In this document: positions 20,657 to 33,600 of the stretch, in pieces
How the letters are laid out: every line of letters begins with the position of its first letter
Position numbering within the stretch: the first letter of the stretch is position 1
Assembly (NCBI GenBank): GCA_963701675.1
Contig: OY969623.1
Coordinates: 2,604,001-2,668,000 of the forward strand
Source of the DNA: G963701675 sp963701675
Lineage (GTDB): Bacteria; Planctomycetota; Planctomycetia; Gemmatales; Gemmataceae
Direction of reading: 5' to 3'
Length of the DNA: 64,000 nucleotides
Position numbers and translations under genes: made by a program
Notes under the pieces: generated by a model
Told to the model about the DNA's origin: nothing
Database searches by the model: none
What the model saw: only the letters and a program-made list of their open reading frames with translations

Positions 20657-20991
20657 GAGAAGCAGGTGTTGCTTCTCATTGAAACTCAACAGAGTTGTTG
20701 TCACGACATTTTGGACTTTCATCTGCCGATGCCGCACATAACTGCGAAGCACCTAGCCGAGACCAATTACGAACGGGGCCACCGAGCTAATGTCAATGCG
20801 GGCGAGAACAGTCAGTCAGTTACAGCGTGGGTGACAGGACAGCAACGGGATTGGGGGGGATTAGCGGAGCTCGACAAAACGATCCCTCGCGCAAAGATGA
20901 AAGAAGGATGCGTTTCGAGCGGCGAACCTTTAGATTCAACGAGCCTGAGCTTCAGTAAAATCGCGTTTCAGATCGGAATATGACACGCGGT
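20657..20991. other. Spacer between convergent surface-protein genes
   Basis: 335 bp between two convergent genes, where terminators would be expected, but no hairpin with a T-run is obvious. It contains GGGGCCACCGAGCTAATGTC near 20775, nearly identical to a sequence near 8200. Confidence 0.4.
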
Positions 20992-22804
20992 TCAGTTGGA
21001 TGTCACTAGTGTGAGCCCGGTGTCGTCGAAGACCGGCACGAGATAATCACCGCCACCGAGATCGAGTCCGACGTATGTGGTGAAATCGTCACCGAGCGTG
21101 TGCGAACCGAAGGTGATTACTCGAAAGGTGTCCGGAATGAACGGATCCGGCCTAAAGTTGTTGATGACGGCGATCGTCAGTGTACCCCCCGCAAACACGG
21201 CGCTGCCCGAGACGACTAACTCATCGAATTGTCCCGCGTTCGCACCGCCAAGATCGATCGAAACCTTTCCTGGGCCCTGGTAGTTTCCGGTGATCTCAAT
21301 TCGACCCAAGTATCCGTTTCCCCCTGGCAGGATTTCGCCCGCATTGGATACATTGCCGTATAGAAATCCTGAACCGGAAAGCGCGCCGCCCAGAATATCA
21401 ATTGAACCAGCCGACAGGCTCCCGCGCTGAAGTACGGTTGTACCGACCGTTTGTACGTAAGGGATGCTCAGAATTAGTTTCGCGCGCGTGCCGATAAGAA
21501 CACTTCCAGAATTAGTAAACTCCGTAGTAATTCCTGTCGCCGAAAGCGTGGCGCCTTTTGCCGCCTCCAACGTGCCCGCGTTGATCAGAATACGGCCGCT
21601 CAACGAAATCAGGCCAGCGGGCTTATTCGCAGCGATTCGGCCTTGGTTTAACACTGTCATGTTCCCAAAACTAAATGAACCCCGCTGGCCGTGAATCGTG
21701 ACGTTTGGCCCGATGATGAGCACCAGGCCTTGCGAACCGGTCGCATTGATTTTGTTCGCGGCACTTCCACCAAACACGATCTCTCCGCCGCTAATGCTAC
21801 CGATGAACGGCGTACTTGTAAGCGTGAGATAACCATCCGAAGAGCCCGACTCATTGCCGAGATAGATCGTGCCGTTGAGCGTCAAACCCTTGCTGTCGAT
21901 AGCCACGTTAACGCCGGATCGCACCGGTGTCGGCTTCAATCGTGGACCAGTTCGTCCACTTGCCATCCAAGTCCAGAGCGCCGCCGTTGGAGGTGCGGAT
22001 GGCGCCATTGTTGTTCCATACTTGTGGATCGATTCGAAACTCTCCGCCGGCATCGGCGTGAATGGTTCCCCAATTGATGAATGAATTGGCCCCGTTGTTG
22101 TAACCCCCGATGTAGCCTGTGCTGCCGCGAATGGTAATGCCGGCGTCGATCGTGAGGGTGCCAAACGACACGTCGACCGCATTGTTGTAATTACTGCCTA
22201 GGATAATCGTCCCACTGCCATCGAGGGTTTGCGTGGCCGAGCCTAAGAAGCGGAATTGACCATATTTCAGTCCGCCGGCGTCACCCAAATGCGCCGTTCC
22301 ATTTAGGGTTAACCCCAGCGTCACCTCAACGGAACTGGGCTCGATCGGGCTGGCGAGGTCTAGGGCGCCGTCGACGCTAAGATTGGTCAACCGCCCGGTG
22401 AAGGCTCTGATTGTCATTTCATTGGTCACGTGAGCATTCTGAAGGTACCCGCCGCGGATCTGAAAATCGCCGTTGCCGCTCAGTGTGCTTGAAACAACCA
22501 GCGTCCCGCCGGAATGGATGAAACTGCTATTGGAAGTCAGCAGGCTTTTGACGGTGTGATTGCCGGAAGTATGAGTGACCTGAATCCCAGGTTTGGCGAT
22601 GATGGCGTCGTCTGTGGCGGCAGGTAGCGACCCCGTATCCCAATTGCTAGCAGTGTTCCAATTGCCGGAATTGCCAATCCAGGTCACCGTCGCCGGCAGC
22701 CGGCGTGTTTCGAGCAGTTCAAGCGACGGCTTCCAGCGGTGTCCAGTGCACGCCCGTTTCGATTTCGAAGATATGGCTCGATTTTTCCGATTTACCTTGA
22801 ACAT
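20992..22804 (-). CDS. LEPR-XLL-type beta-helix surface protein, interrupted by a frame change
   Basis: About 600 residues read in two frames. The first (from 22804) has a basic leader, LELLETRRLPATVTWIGN and SGNWNTASNWDTG, then strand-rich repeats, and stops near 21908 after EADTGAIRR. The second resumes at once (GVNVAIDSKGLTLNGT) and runs to 20992, ending VPVFDDTGLTLVTSN. A single-base change near 21910-21930 joins them. The C-terminal VSIDLGGANAGQFDELVVSG resembles the same region of the 1565-residue protein next door, so the two are diverged relatives. ATG 22804 follows GGAAGGA; a GTG at 22825 is less likely. The start overlaps the end of the upstream gene by about 85 bp. Confidence 0.7.
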
Positions 22805-25800
22805 GATGAAAGTCCTTCCATTCACGCTTGCCGCAAGTCAGCGTCGAATCCATCGACTGGATCGCGACATTGCTGGTGTCCCCAATAGTGTGGATCCTTT
22901 CCAGCGCCGAGGCAGACGAGAGCGCTCGTTGCTCCGAGCCGCTTCGCGGAATATACGCTGCGGCTGTTAAGGCCACGCGCGGAGCCATCCGAATAGGCTT
23001 AGGCGGTTGGGAATCAGAGCGAGTTGCCTCAACGACAACACATCCAGAAAACGCGGATGTGTTGTTTTCTGGATCGGTGGCTGTCGCCGTGACAAACTCG
23101 CCTACTTTCACATAGGCCCCGATGCTTAAGCCAAAACTCGCAACGCCATTCGAAGCGGTTACAACAGTCGTGTCGCCGAGGTAGCGCCGTCCTTCACCGA
23201 ACCCACTAGGGTCGCAGGCGTCGTTAATGAAGAATTCAATGACGTAAGGTGTTTCGGCCTCACTGACTAATGCGCCGGCCACTGTCACGCTGGAAGTCGC
23301 CCACACGGCTTGTGACAGCGACGGTGGTTCCTGAATGTCATTGCCGCCATTCAATAAGACAATACCCAGCGCGGAATTCGCGAATATTGAATTGCGCTGG
23401 ATGGCGTTTTCCGTGCCCGTATCCACCACAACACCGTCGGTGCCATTGAACGCGATGACGTTTCCCGCGGAGGCCGTTGTTCCACCAATACTATTCCGGG
23501 CCGAGAGTATCTGGATTCCCGCTTCGCCGTTACCAAGAGCTACGGTCCCCGTGGCATCGGCACCGATCAAATTGCCTTGAACGGTATTTCGTTCACCCGA
23601 GATGCGAACTCCGTCTAGCACGTTCGCGGACACGACATTGGCTGCTCCGGCTACAGTCCCCCCGAGCGTGACCCGGCGTCCTGGGATCGACACACCGATG
23701 AGGTTGCTGACACTTGCCGCCCCAGCCACGTCCGTGCCGATGTAATTCCCCTGAATCATGATGCCGACACCGGTGGCAAGTACGCCTTCCGCGGAGTTAC
23801 CGGAAATCACGTTTCGCGCCCGGCAAGCATGCCGCCGACGAGGTGGCCTTGCCCGGCCACACTGATACCGATCTGATTTCCCAGTGCTGCGGTTCCGGTG
23901 GCGTCCGTCCCAATCCAGTTGCCTTCGATGCGCAGGTTCGGGCCGGCATCGGCTTGGATGGCAATGCCAGCGCCCGCGTTGCCGGAGATTAGGTTCCCCG
24001 CGCCCGCCAGCAAACCCCCAACTCGGTTGTATGCGCCGCGTGAGACCAAAACACCGACTGCATTGGGCAGGGCTTTCGTACCGCCGGGATCGGTCCCGAT
24101 GTAGTTTCCTTGGATACTGTTGGCCACTCCCGACAAAACGACTCCGTTTTCAACATTGCCTGAAATAATGTTCCTGACATTCGCGCTTGTGCCGCCTAAG
24201 GTAAACGCCGCCCCTTCGATCACAACTCCATTTCTATTTCCAAGTGCGACAGTTCCAGTGATATCCGTACCGATGTAATTGCCTTGAACCGCGAGTGCCC
24301 CGCTGGCGACCCGAATTCCTGCCTTCGAGTTGCCGGAAATGATGTTGCGCGCTGCAGCCGTCGCACCGCCGATCGTCGTATTCGAGGAGCCCGTCACATA
24401 GATTCCTTCCTCAAGGTTCGGAACCCCGGCTAAACCTGACGCGTCGGTCCCGATCAAGTTTCCCGCGATCGTCAGCAATCCCGAGGGGCCTTTGGAAATC
24501 GTGATGCCTGGACCCGCGTTGCCGGAAATCACATTTCCGGCGCCCGTGGGCGTGCCGCCGATCGTCATCGACTCTCCGCCGTGAAACCGGACGCCACTTC
24601 CATTGGGTAACGCCTTCGAACCTGAAAAATCGAGGCCGATCCAATTGCCTTGAACCGTGTTGCTGCTCGCCCCTTCAATGTCTAGCCCCACGCCGACATT
24701 ACCGGAGATGAGGTTCCCCGTTCCAGCGATCGTTCCACCAATGGTATTGGTATGTGCGTTTGAAACGATGACACCCTTGCCGTTACCAAGTGCTGTCAAT
24801 CCCGTGACGTCCGCACCGATGTAGTTACCTAGAACGCTGTTCGTGTTCGCGCCGGAACCGAAGAACACACCGGCTTTGCTGTTGCCTGAAATGATGTTGC
24901 GCATCAAGGATGAAGTACCACCCACGACGATTTTGACGGCGCCATTCTCGAACTGCACGCCAACGCCATTGCCAACCGCGACCAAGCCGGTTCTGTCGGT
25001 GCCAATGAAGTTTCCCTGGACGAAGTTGGGGTAGTAATAACTCGTCTGACTGGTGAACAGAATTCCGTGTCGCGTGTTCCCAGAGATCACGTTCCGAGCG
25101 GCTTCGGTCGGGCCTCCGATGAGGGTGTTTTCGACGTCTGCTCGGATTGCAATTCCGGTTTGGTTGGCGAGGGCCGCGGTTCCGGTCACAGTCGTGCCGA
25201 TATAATTTCCCTGAATGACGCTAGATGAGGCGCTTGACGAGAGTGCGATTCCAGCTAGGGCATTTCCAGATATTACATTGCGCGCGGACGGGGTCAGCCC
25301 ACCGATCATGTTGTCCCCGGCGCTCCCGGTGATAGAAATGCCATCCCCTTTGTTCGGAATTGGGTTCTTGCCCGTGACATCAGTTCCGATAAAGTTGCCC
25401 GCAACTAGGTTCCTGTCGGCTGTTTGGCCCCCGATATTGATCCCCGTCGAACCATTACCGGAGATAAGATTACCCGCGCCCGGGGTCGATCCGCCTATCT
25501 TGTTGTCCGGAGAAAAATAAATCATAATACCGGTCTTCCCATTCGGGAGCGCATACGTGCCGGTAACGTCCGTGCCAATACGGTTCGCGTTAAATGAGTT
25601 ATTTCTGGCTTCCGGGTATGAAACAAAGATGCCGTCTTGCTTGTTCCCTGAAATAACGTTCCCCGCGCCGGGTAGGCCAATGACGCTGTCCCAAGCCCCC
25701 ACCGTCATTCCATATTCATTCGGTAAGGCGTTGGACCCTGCAACGTCAGTACCGATCAAATTATTCAGCACAACGTTTTGCGCGTTGTAAATATTGAGGC

Positions 25801-26962
25801 CCGCAAAGCCGTTGGCAGAGATGACATTCCCGGCCGCGGGTTCATGTCCTCCCACCAACGTATGCTCGGCCTCGATCGTTAGACCATGTTCGCCGTTTCC
25901 AATCGCTGCCGTTCCGGTTACATCCGTGCCCACTCGGTTTCCCTGTACGATGCAGTTTTTCGAGTGAATCTTGATCCCGGAATATGTGCTTCCTGAAACG
26001 ACGTTGCCCGCCCCGGGCTCAGAACCTCCGACAACATTGCTTGGTGCGTTGGAATCAATGTAAATCCCGGTATGGTTGGAAATCTTAACTAAGCCAGTCG
26101 AATCAGTACCAATCCTGTTGCCCTTGATCACGTTTCCAATAGCATTCGGACCCGAGCCATCGTAGCCGCCCCATATCAGGATGCCGGGGCCAATTTCCGT
26201 CCCCGAGATCAAGTTGCTCATTCCTGGCGAGGCACCTCCAAGCACATTGTTTCGTGATTGATAAACAAAAATACCCGCCAGCGTATTCCCAAGGGGCGCG
26301 GTTCCCACAGAATTTGTGCCAATTCGATTGCCATATACGCGATTGGAATTGCTAGCTAGATAAACGCCATAGTCGGTATTGCCGGAGACCAGATTACCGG
26401 TTCCTGCGGACTCGCCGCCGATCCAGTTGAGGTCAGCGGCGGTGGCCGCGTAGATTCCATATTTATTCGGGACCTTCGCGTTGCCGGCTGCGTCGACGCC
26501 GATGTGGTTTCCGTAAATCTGATGTTTTCCAGAACTCAGCCGAATTCCAGCTTGCTTGAACCCGTTTACGACCAAGCCACGGACTGTAGCGCCCTGGCCT
26601 GACAATACCAGGCCGTTAGCGGATGTGCCGGCGCCGGTACCGTTGACCACGATAAGAGGCGATCCGGCAAAACCCGGTTGCGTCGTTCCATCGATTACCG
26701 CCGCGTCAGTCACGGCGGGAAGCGGCGACGTCGGCATCAAGGTTTGGACGCCACCTGCGCCGACGTCAAATGCGATCATGTCTAATCCCGGATTATCGTT
26801 CGCGTCGATGATTGCCTGCCGAAGTGAACCTGCACCCGAATTGGCAGTATTCAAAACTGTAAAGGTGGTGGGCAACATCCGACCTTCTAATCCTTCAACT
26901 CTGAGCAGGCAAGGAGTCACTCCACGCCAAACCCGTCGATGACGACAACTTTTTCTGGACAT
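22719..26962 (-). CDS. LEPR-XLL-type right-handed beta-helix protein (NosD-like repeats), interrupted by a frame change
   Basis: Giant exported protein of about 1400 residues. LRVEGLEGRMLPTTF is a LEPR-XLL variant; SGAGSLRQAIIDAN and IAFDVG follow, as in polymorphic-outer-membrane-type beta-helices. About 20 repeats of roughly 45-50 residues carry NLISGNxxxGI, VQGNYIGTDVTG and ALGNxxGI, which stack as a parallel beta-helix. The first frame stops at 23807 in VGGMLAGRE; the second continues with VISGNSAEGV and runs to 22719. One G missing from a G-run at about 23820 explains the break. The C-terminal part after NNTSAFSG is unlike the repeats. Carbohydrate binding or surface structure are possible roles. 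ATG 26962 follows GGAG. Confidence 0.75.
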
Positions 26963-27644
26963 TGGACGGCTCCCAGTGCGTCGTTTTGCATGAAGAGTAC
27001 TTCAAGTATTGGCGGCTATCGTAAGCGAGTGCGTCACGGTAAGCAATCAAAAAACTGGACATGATTAGAAGCATCCAAAAAGTCGTTATCTGGCTCGAAC
27101 GGTCACATGGTGCGTTGCGTGCCGCTCAATATCATCCCACAGCCGCATGGCTGAAGGAGCATGGTTACAACCCCGCGATGGAAGGTGCGTGCATATTCCG
27201 GACGCGGTCGATTTTGTGAGTTTCACGCATCAGAGCATCCAGCCCTGGTCTGTACGACCCTGCGCCAAAACGGGCGACTGAGGCCGCGCCCCTCCGGAAG
27301 CATTACTCCGTGCCGGTTTACATAAGGGGGTAAACGCTCGGGCGAGATCCACTCGCCATCGGTTGGTTCGCCGGTACCTAGAAACTTCGTACTTCGCGCA
27401 GCACTCGAACCGACGTCCGAGCAGCCCAAGTACCCTCTACACATGGCCGTTCTGGAGATCCGTCACCAACTGTTCTCGTTCAGCGATCCGCCGTCCTTCT
27501 GCGGACTCTTCACCATTGAACGGTGCCCGCGCAGCGATTTCCAGTAACCGTTTTCGGCCATTGCGGCAATCCGCTCCTGGTAGCTGACCTTCTTCGGCGA
27601 TGCTGGATGTACAATGGTTTTGAGGCAGTATCGGCCTGTTTTCT
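26963..27644. other. Intergenic region without a supported gene
   Basis: A 680-bp spacer between divergent genes. Short open frames exist on both strands (for example around 27223-27444 and 27437-27630 minus) but none has a convincing start signal or recognisable composition. It should contain the promoters of the giant beta-helix and membrane-protein genes. Confidence 0.4.
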
Positions 27645-30600
27645 GTGAGCTTGGCCTGTGCGGGGAACTTGTTTGTGTGGGAAACCTTCCTCGGCGGCCT
27701 TTGTCTGTTCGGCTTTCTCCTGTTCTTCTTCGCGCTCATCGGCCATTTGCTTTGGGAAGCAGGCCGGTGGACGCTCCAATCGCTTTTTCCATCCGGGCGA
27801 TCGCCGCCCACTACCGAAGAACAGCGCTGTCCGTCGTGCGACCAGCTTGTTCCGCTTCGATTCCCGTACTGCGTTAACTGCGGCCTGCACTGGCATAGTG
27901 CGACCGCGCGGGAACTGAATGATCTGGCGACGACGGAACACCAGTTAAATCGCTTCTGCCGCAACCATCTCCTTTCCGACGACGTTGCTCGACACGTCCA
28001 AAATCAAATTGATGCGCGCCGCCAGTTGTTGCGGCATCCCGAATCGCCGCCGGCTCCGGCAATGACGGTCGTTCTCATACCTGAACCATTGCCCGCGACC
28101 GTGCCGGAACCATCACCGATGCCGGCTCTCGTGCCGACGCCGACAGCCGTGACTACAGCGGTGTCCGCCATTGAAGCGGTCGAGCCCGATGCCGCCGCAC
28201 CCGTAATGTCGGCTCAGGAGGAGCCGCCGAGGCGCTCCGTTACCGATGTGCTCGCGGCTTTCATGGAGGAACGGAACATCCTGTGGGGCGAATTGGTCGG
28301 CGGGTTGTTGATCGTCGGGTGTTCGATCGCGCTCGTGATCAGTCTGTGGCAAACGCTTCAAGAGAATCCGCTCTATCAGTTCGGCATTTTTGTGGCCGTG
28401 ACCGCGGGGTTGTTCGGCGCGGGGCTGTACACACTGCGCCACTGGAAGCTGGAGGCGACCAGTCGCGGTCTGTTGATCATCGCCACGCTCTTGGTCCCAC
28501 TCAATCTCTTGGCCCTGACCACAGCTCAGGTAGGAAACTCCGCAAGCGTCACCGTGTTCTTTGCGGAAGGACTCGGCTTCGCGGTATTCGGAGGCCTTCT
28601 GACGCTGGCCGGAAGGGTGCTTGCGCCGCAGGCCCGATGGGCATACGTGGGCGCCAACCTTGGCATCTCCGCCGGCCAATTGCTGGTACCGCGACTGCTT
28701 CATTCAGCCGAGGCGACCGACTCGTTGCGCGTCCTTTTGGCCGGCGGCGTGCCGGTTCTCTGCCAGTTTCTGACGACCGGTGTCGTGTTGTTGCAAGCCG
28801 ACAGGCGTTCGGCGCCGACCGTAGCGCAAGCTTGCATCCTGCTTCGCCTTCTCGGAATGAGCACCTTCGCACTGACGGTGGCGCTGGGCCTAGTGGTTTT
28901 GTGGAACGTGCATCTCGGCTTCACTCTCGCCGAGACGTTTTCGCGCGTGGCGATATTAGCGACGCTCGCGTGCCTGCCTTTGGCTGTCGGCGGGTCCGCC
29001 GTTCACAAACATCTAGCCGGTGACACAGCGGCAGCCGGCTGGCGGACCGTAGGCACCGCCGTCGGACTAACAGGCATGGCCGGGATGCTTGTCGCGATTG
29101 CCCTGGCGTGGCCGATGCCGCTGCCGGTCATGATCGTCGGCATCATCAACTTTGTTGTTCTAACGGCGATCGCATTTCAGTATCAATTGCCTGTTGTCCA
29201 TGCCGGCGCCCTGCTCAGTTTGTCTGCCGGTTATCTCACGATCTGGCACCTGATCGGCGGCGCGCTAAGGCACAATCAGCCGTTGGTCCCGCTCATGTTG
29301 TTCTCAACGGATAGCTCATGGGCGCTGGCGTGCCTTGTGGCGGCTTTCGCGACTGCGGCCGAGATGAATTTCCGGTACGGCCGTGTGCACGATGGCTCGG
29401 CATATTCGATCGCCGCAGGTGTGGGTACCGCGATCAGCCTGATTGGGATGACGTTTCCCGCTCTGGGCTGGCTGCGGCTCGATGATCCCGTGCCGCCGAT
29501 GATCCTATACGCGATTTTCGGCATCGGGAGTCTTGTTTGTAACCTTCGCTGGCAACGTTCTTTCGTTACGGTCTTAGGCCTCGCGCTGCTTGTCGGCGCC
29601 ACGCTGTGGGGTCTGTGGTGGCTTTACCCAGCGCGAGACGCAATTTGGGCGGCAGCGCTTTCAGCCGAGGCTCTTGCGTTGGGCGTCGTGGCGGGATGGT
29701 TACTCATTGCATCCGGGGTAAAGGAGTTATTGAACCCGGCGATTCAATTCAGCAAGGTACTTGCGTTTGCGGCCGTGTTGCTTGGGGCATGGGCAGCATT
29801 GGAAAACCCCGCCTGGGCCGTCGAGCATTTGATGACGAGTGGTTGCATCTTTGTTCTCGCCATGTTTTTGGCCAGAGTGGAACGAAACAAAGCACTAGCG
29901 CGAATCGCCGGGATTTCATTGTTGGTGGCCACCGCAGTCGCATGCGGCTGGATGGGTTTGGCATTCCCCACGCCGTTGTCGGATATCGCATTATTGGCAC
30001 ATGCGACGCTCACGCTCGCCGGCGCCGTAATGGCCCGAGGTAGCGAACTCAGGCGAGCCGTGTTCCGCGAGCCGTTGTTGCAATCAGCGACAGTTTCGGC
30101 GGCGATTTCGGTCCCTTTTCTTTTCGCCACGCCGGAACCTTGGATTATCCCGGCGCTTGGATTTCTGTGGTTGGCGGGACTTGCATTCGTCATCGCCGGG
30201 ATGCGGAGCAACCCAGTTGGATTCGCTGGCGCTCAATCCGCGCTTACCGTTGGGGTGATCTACTTAGTCGCCGTTTGGCTCGACGGGCAAACGTGGTTCA
30301 TTGATTACGTGCTCGGCCACCCCGCCCGGCTTTTTGATCCGCGAAGTCTGCAATCCTTCGGCCTTGGCCTCGGCGCGTTATCGCTCTTTTGGATCGCCGC
30401 ACGGATCACGCTGCGAGCGAGCTTAGTCGTACGGCCCTTTCTCGAACCACGCTGGATCACTGTAGACCGGGCGGTGCTGGCTTCGTTGGTCATCGCACAA
30501 CTGCTGATCCCGGTGCTTGCGTTGATTCCATCCATCACGAGCGAGCTAAGCGGAACGACGGTCGGCGAGACGCTCATGCTTTGGCCGGAATCCGTGCTGC

Positions 30601-33600
30601 CGCATGCGTTCGGCATCGGGGCGTGGGTTCTGCTGGCCGTGGTTTCCATTGCTCTTATCGCCGCGCTTTGGGACCGATGGGCAGCGGTGGCGGTCGTTGC
30701 CTTGGTGCTTGCAACGGCGACGATACCGGTTCTCGTTGCCGGAACATTCGAGGGTGACTACACGGTGCTGCCGACCTTGCGTTGGGGATTGGCGGCAGCG
30801 TTTGCGTTGGTATCCGCGCTATTGTGGGCGCGTGACTGGCGCGGCTACGCCGCCGCTCGCGGCTTAGCGCTGTGCGGCCTCGCGCTCCCGACGGTCGCGC
30901 TGACGCTCATTAACGTCGGCCGATTGCTCGATCCTGCCACGGCAACCGCCATGCCAGTCTCGGTGCACATGCCGTGGTTCATTACCGTCAATGCACCGCT
31001 GCTCCTGATCGCCATTGTCTTGGTAGGTCATGCGTTTCAAGAACGCGCTGCCCCGTATCTCTTCGCCGCGGGCGTGCTGTTCCATTTAGTGGCGTCATTG
31101 ACGGTATGGCGTGAGCACGCCGGCGGCGGCGACGAATGGTGGGTGTCTCTGTTGCAAGCGAACGTGATCGTCGCCTCGGTGGTTGTCGGTCTCTGGCTTG
31201 GATTGCACAAACGTCTGGCCCGTCCGGAATTCCACGGCGTTCCCGGCACGGTTTTGCTGTCTGCCAACGCCGGCGTCGTGCTGAGTGGCACAGCCGCTCT
31301 CTTGGCTGTTCCGCTCGTGTTGCTACTACTGAATCCCGCGGAGGGGTTTTCCCCAGCCGTCGTCGCGGTAGGGAGCTTGTGGGGTTGGGTTGCGTTTGTT
31401 TTTGCGTTCATCGCATCGGTGTGGTTCGCCGCTAGAGTGGTCCCAAGAATCGGGCTTCATGTGCTTGGAGCATTCGCGCTCGGTTTCGGCGTGCTTAGTA
31501 CGTGCGATGCCTTTCTGCCGTCTATTTTCGCCGCGTTCGGCGACCCGTGGCCGCGGTATCACGGGTTGACCATGATGTGGTTCCTGATGCTTTGGTGCAT
31601 GTTCTCTCTCGGCTGGGGAATCTGGGGAGCGAACATGTTCGGCACGCACGCAGTGCGGGCTTGGCTTCAGGAGATTGGTTATCCGACGCTCCGGCGCTGG
31701 CTGTTAGCTATCGCCTTCTTGGTTGTGATGTTAGCCGCATGGGGGGCGGCGATCGGCGATCCGACAAGGCCGCATCTGCCGGCCGTCGCTGTCGTAGCCG
31801 TCGCCGTGACGTTGGGGTGCATCGCATTTTGGTCACGGCAACCGTTGGAAGTGTATGCGTCGGGATTACTGCTGAACGTCGCGGGCGGCATCTTCGGTGC
31901 GTCGAAGTTTGTACAAACCGACGGCGATCATTTTGCGGTTCATGCAATCTGCCTCGCCGTGGCGTCCGTCTCTTGGTCCGTCGTCGAGCTATTGCTCCGG
32001 CGTTGGGTGCCGCCGCAGAACTTGCGAGGCAATTGGCCTGCTTTCCCATCATTCGCCGCCACGGCTGCTTTGACCGTGCTCGGAACTTGCGTCGTTAATG
32101 GCGCGCTTCACACCATGCAGGGCGATCCTCCGTCGGACCGGATGCTACCATTGTGGATCGCACTCGCTTTCACCACGCTGGCGGCGGTGTTTCGCGCGTG
32201 GGATGCGGGTTCGACATTCGCCCCGCGAGGACTTTATGCCGCAGGTTTGATCGGCGTAGGCTTGTGGTTGCACGGCCAACAGCTAAGCCCTGAAGCATGC
32301 ACGTGGACGGCGGCGTTGCTGTTGGGCGGGTACGTCCTGGTCGCGGCAATCGTCGCCGGACTGCTTTCGCGCTTGCAACCGACGTTAGGTGCACTACACG
32401 TACCGGCGCGGAGCAGTGGATGGAAGACGGCTTGGTTCGTGAGTGCTCAATGCATCGTGGGCGCAGCCGTGTGCGTGGTAAGCGTTCCCATCGCGCTCCA
32501 CCTCGTTCCCGGTCAGCCGGCATACGGCGGAGCCGCTGCGATTGCGTGTCTTATCCCGGCGGGAATGCTGCTCGCGCGTTCTTGGCCTGAGCAATCGGTC
32601 TTGATACGTGTTGCGGTGCTGACGATCGTCGCGCTGACGGCGGCCGAGGCAGGCTGGGCAATGTTGCCTCACGATGACCGTGACGTTGCGTGGCTTTGGC
32701 TGCATGACTCAGTGATTCTCATGACTGCACTGGCATGCATGGCGATTGTTTCCGGACTCGGCTTGCGGAGGCTGTTATCAAGCAGCGACGGCTGGGGCGA
32801 AACCGCACGCCGGCTCGGGCCCGTGGTGGCCGTCGGCGCCGCCGGAATGCTCGGACTGGTTTTGATTCAAGAGACGTTCGTTTACGACGGCCACCGTGCC
32901 TTGGCGAATCTGTTGAATCGGATGTTGCGGCTCTCGGCGTCGGAAGTCGCCGTGGCCCCCGCCACTGTCGCCGGTCAACCGATGGCGATGTGGGCCGTGG
33001 CGCTTGTGGTGGCTGCCTTCGGAATGCTCATGGCGGCGGGGTTGAGCTTCGCCGTTATGCCCGGCCGCGATCCGCTGGGGCTCTCGCTTCGGGGCCGGAC
33101 CGGCTACATCTACGGCGTGGAAATACTGCTCGTGCTGTTGTTTGTCCACTTACGCATGACGATGCCCTGGCTGTTTCGGAATGCTTTCTTCGCGCAATAC
33201 TGGCCGTTTATCGTCATGGCGATTGCGTTCGCGGGGGTCGGACTGAGCGAGTATTTCCACCGCCGAGGGTTGCCGGTTCTCGCCGAGCCGCTGGAGCGGA
33301 CCGGCGTGTTCCTGCCTATGTTGCCGGTGCTGACGTTCTGGGTCATGCCGGACAACCGTTATGCAACGTTGTGGTTTCTCACGGGCTTACTGTACGGTTT
33401 GATGTCGATCACCAAGCGGTCGTTTGTCTTCGCGCTACTTGCCGCGGTGTCCGCGAATATCGGTCTGTGGGTGTTGCTCCACTACGGCGACGTTCCATTC
33501 TATACGCACCCGCAGCTTTGGCTGATTCCGCCTGCATTGATCGCCTTGGCGGCAGAGCACGTGAACCGCGACCGACTTACGCCTCAGCAAAGCACCGCCA

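Noticed and set aside
27437..27964. Minus-strand frame covering the start of the giant membrane protein
   Set aside because: Most of it is antisense to the zinc-ribbon region; the remainder alone is too short to support.
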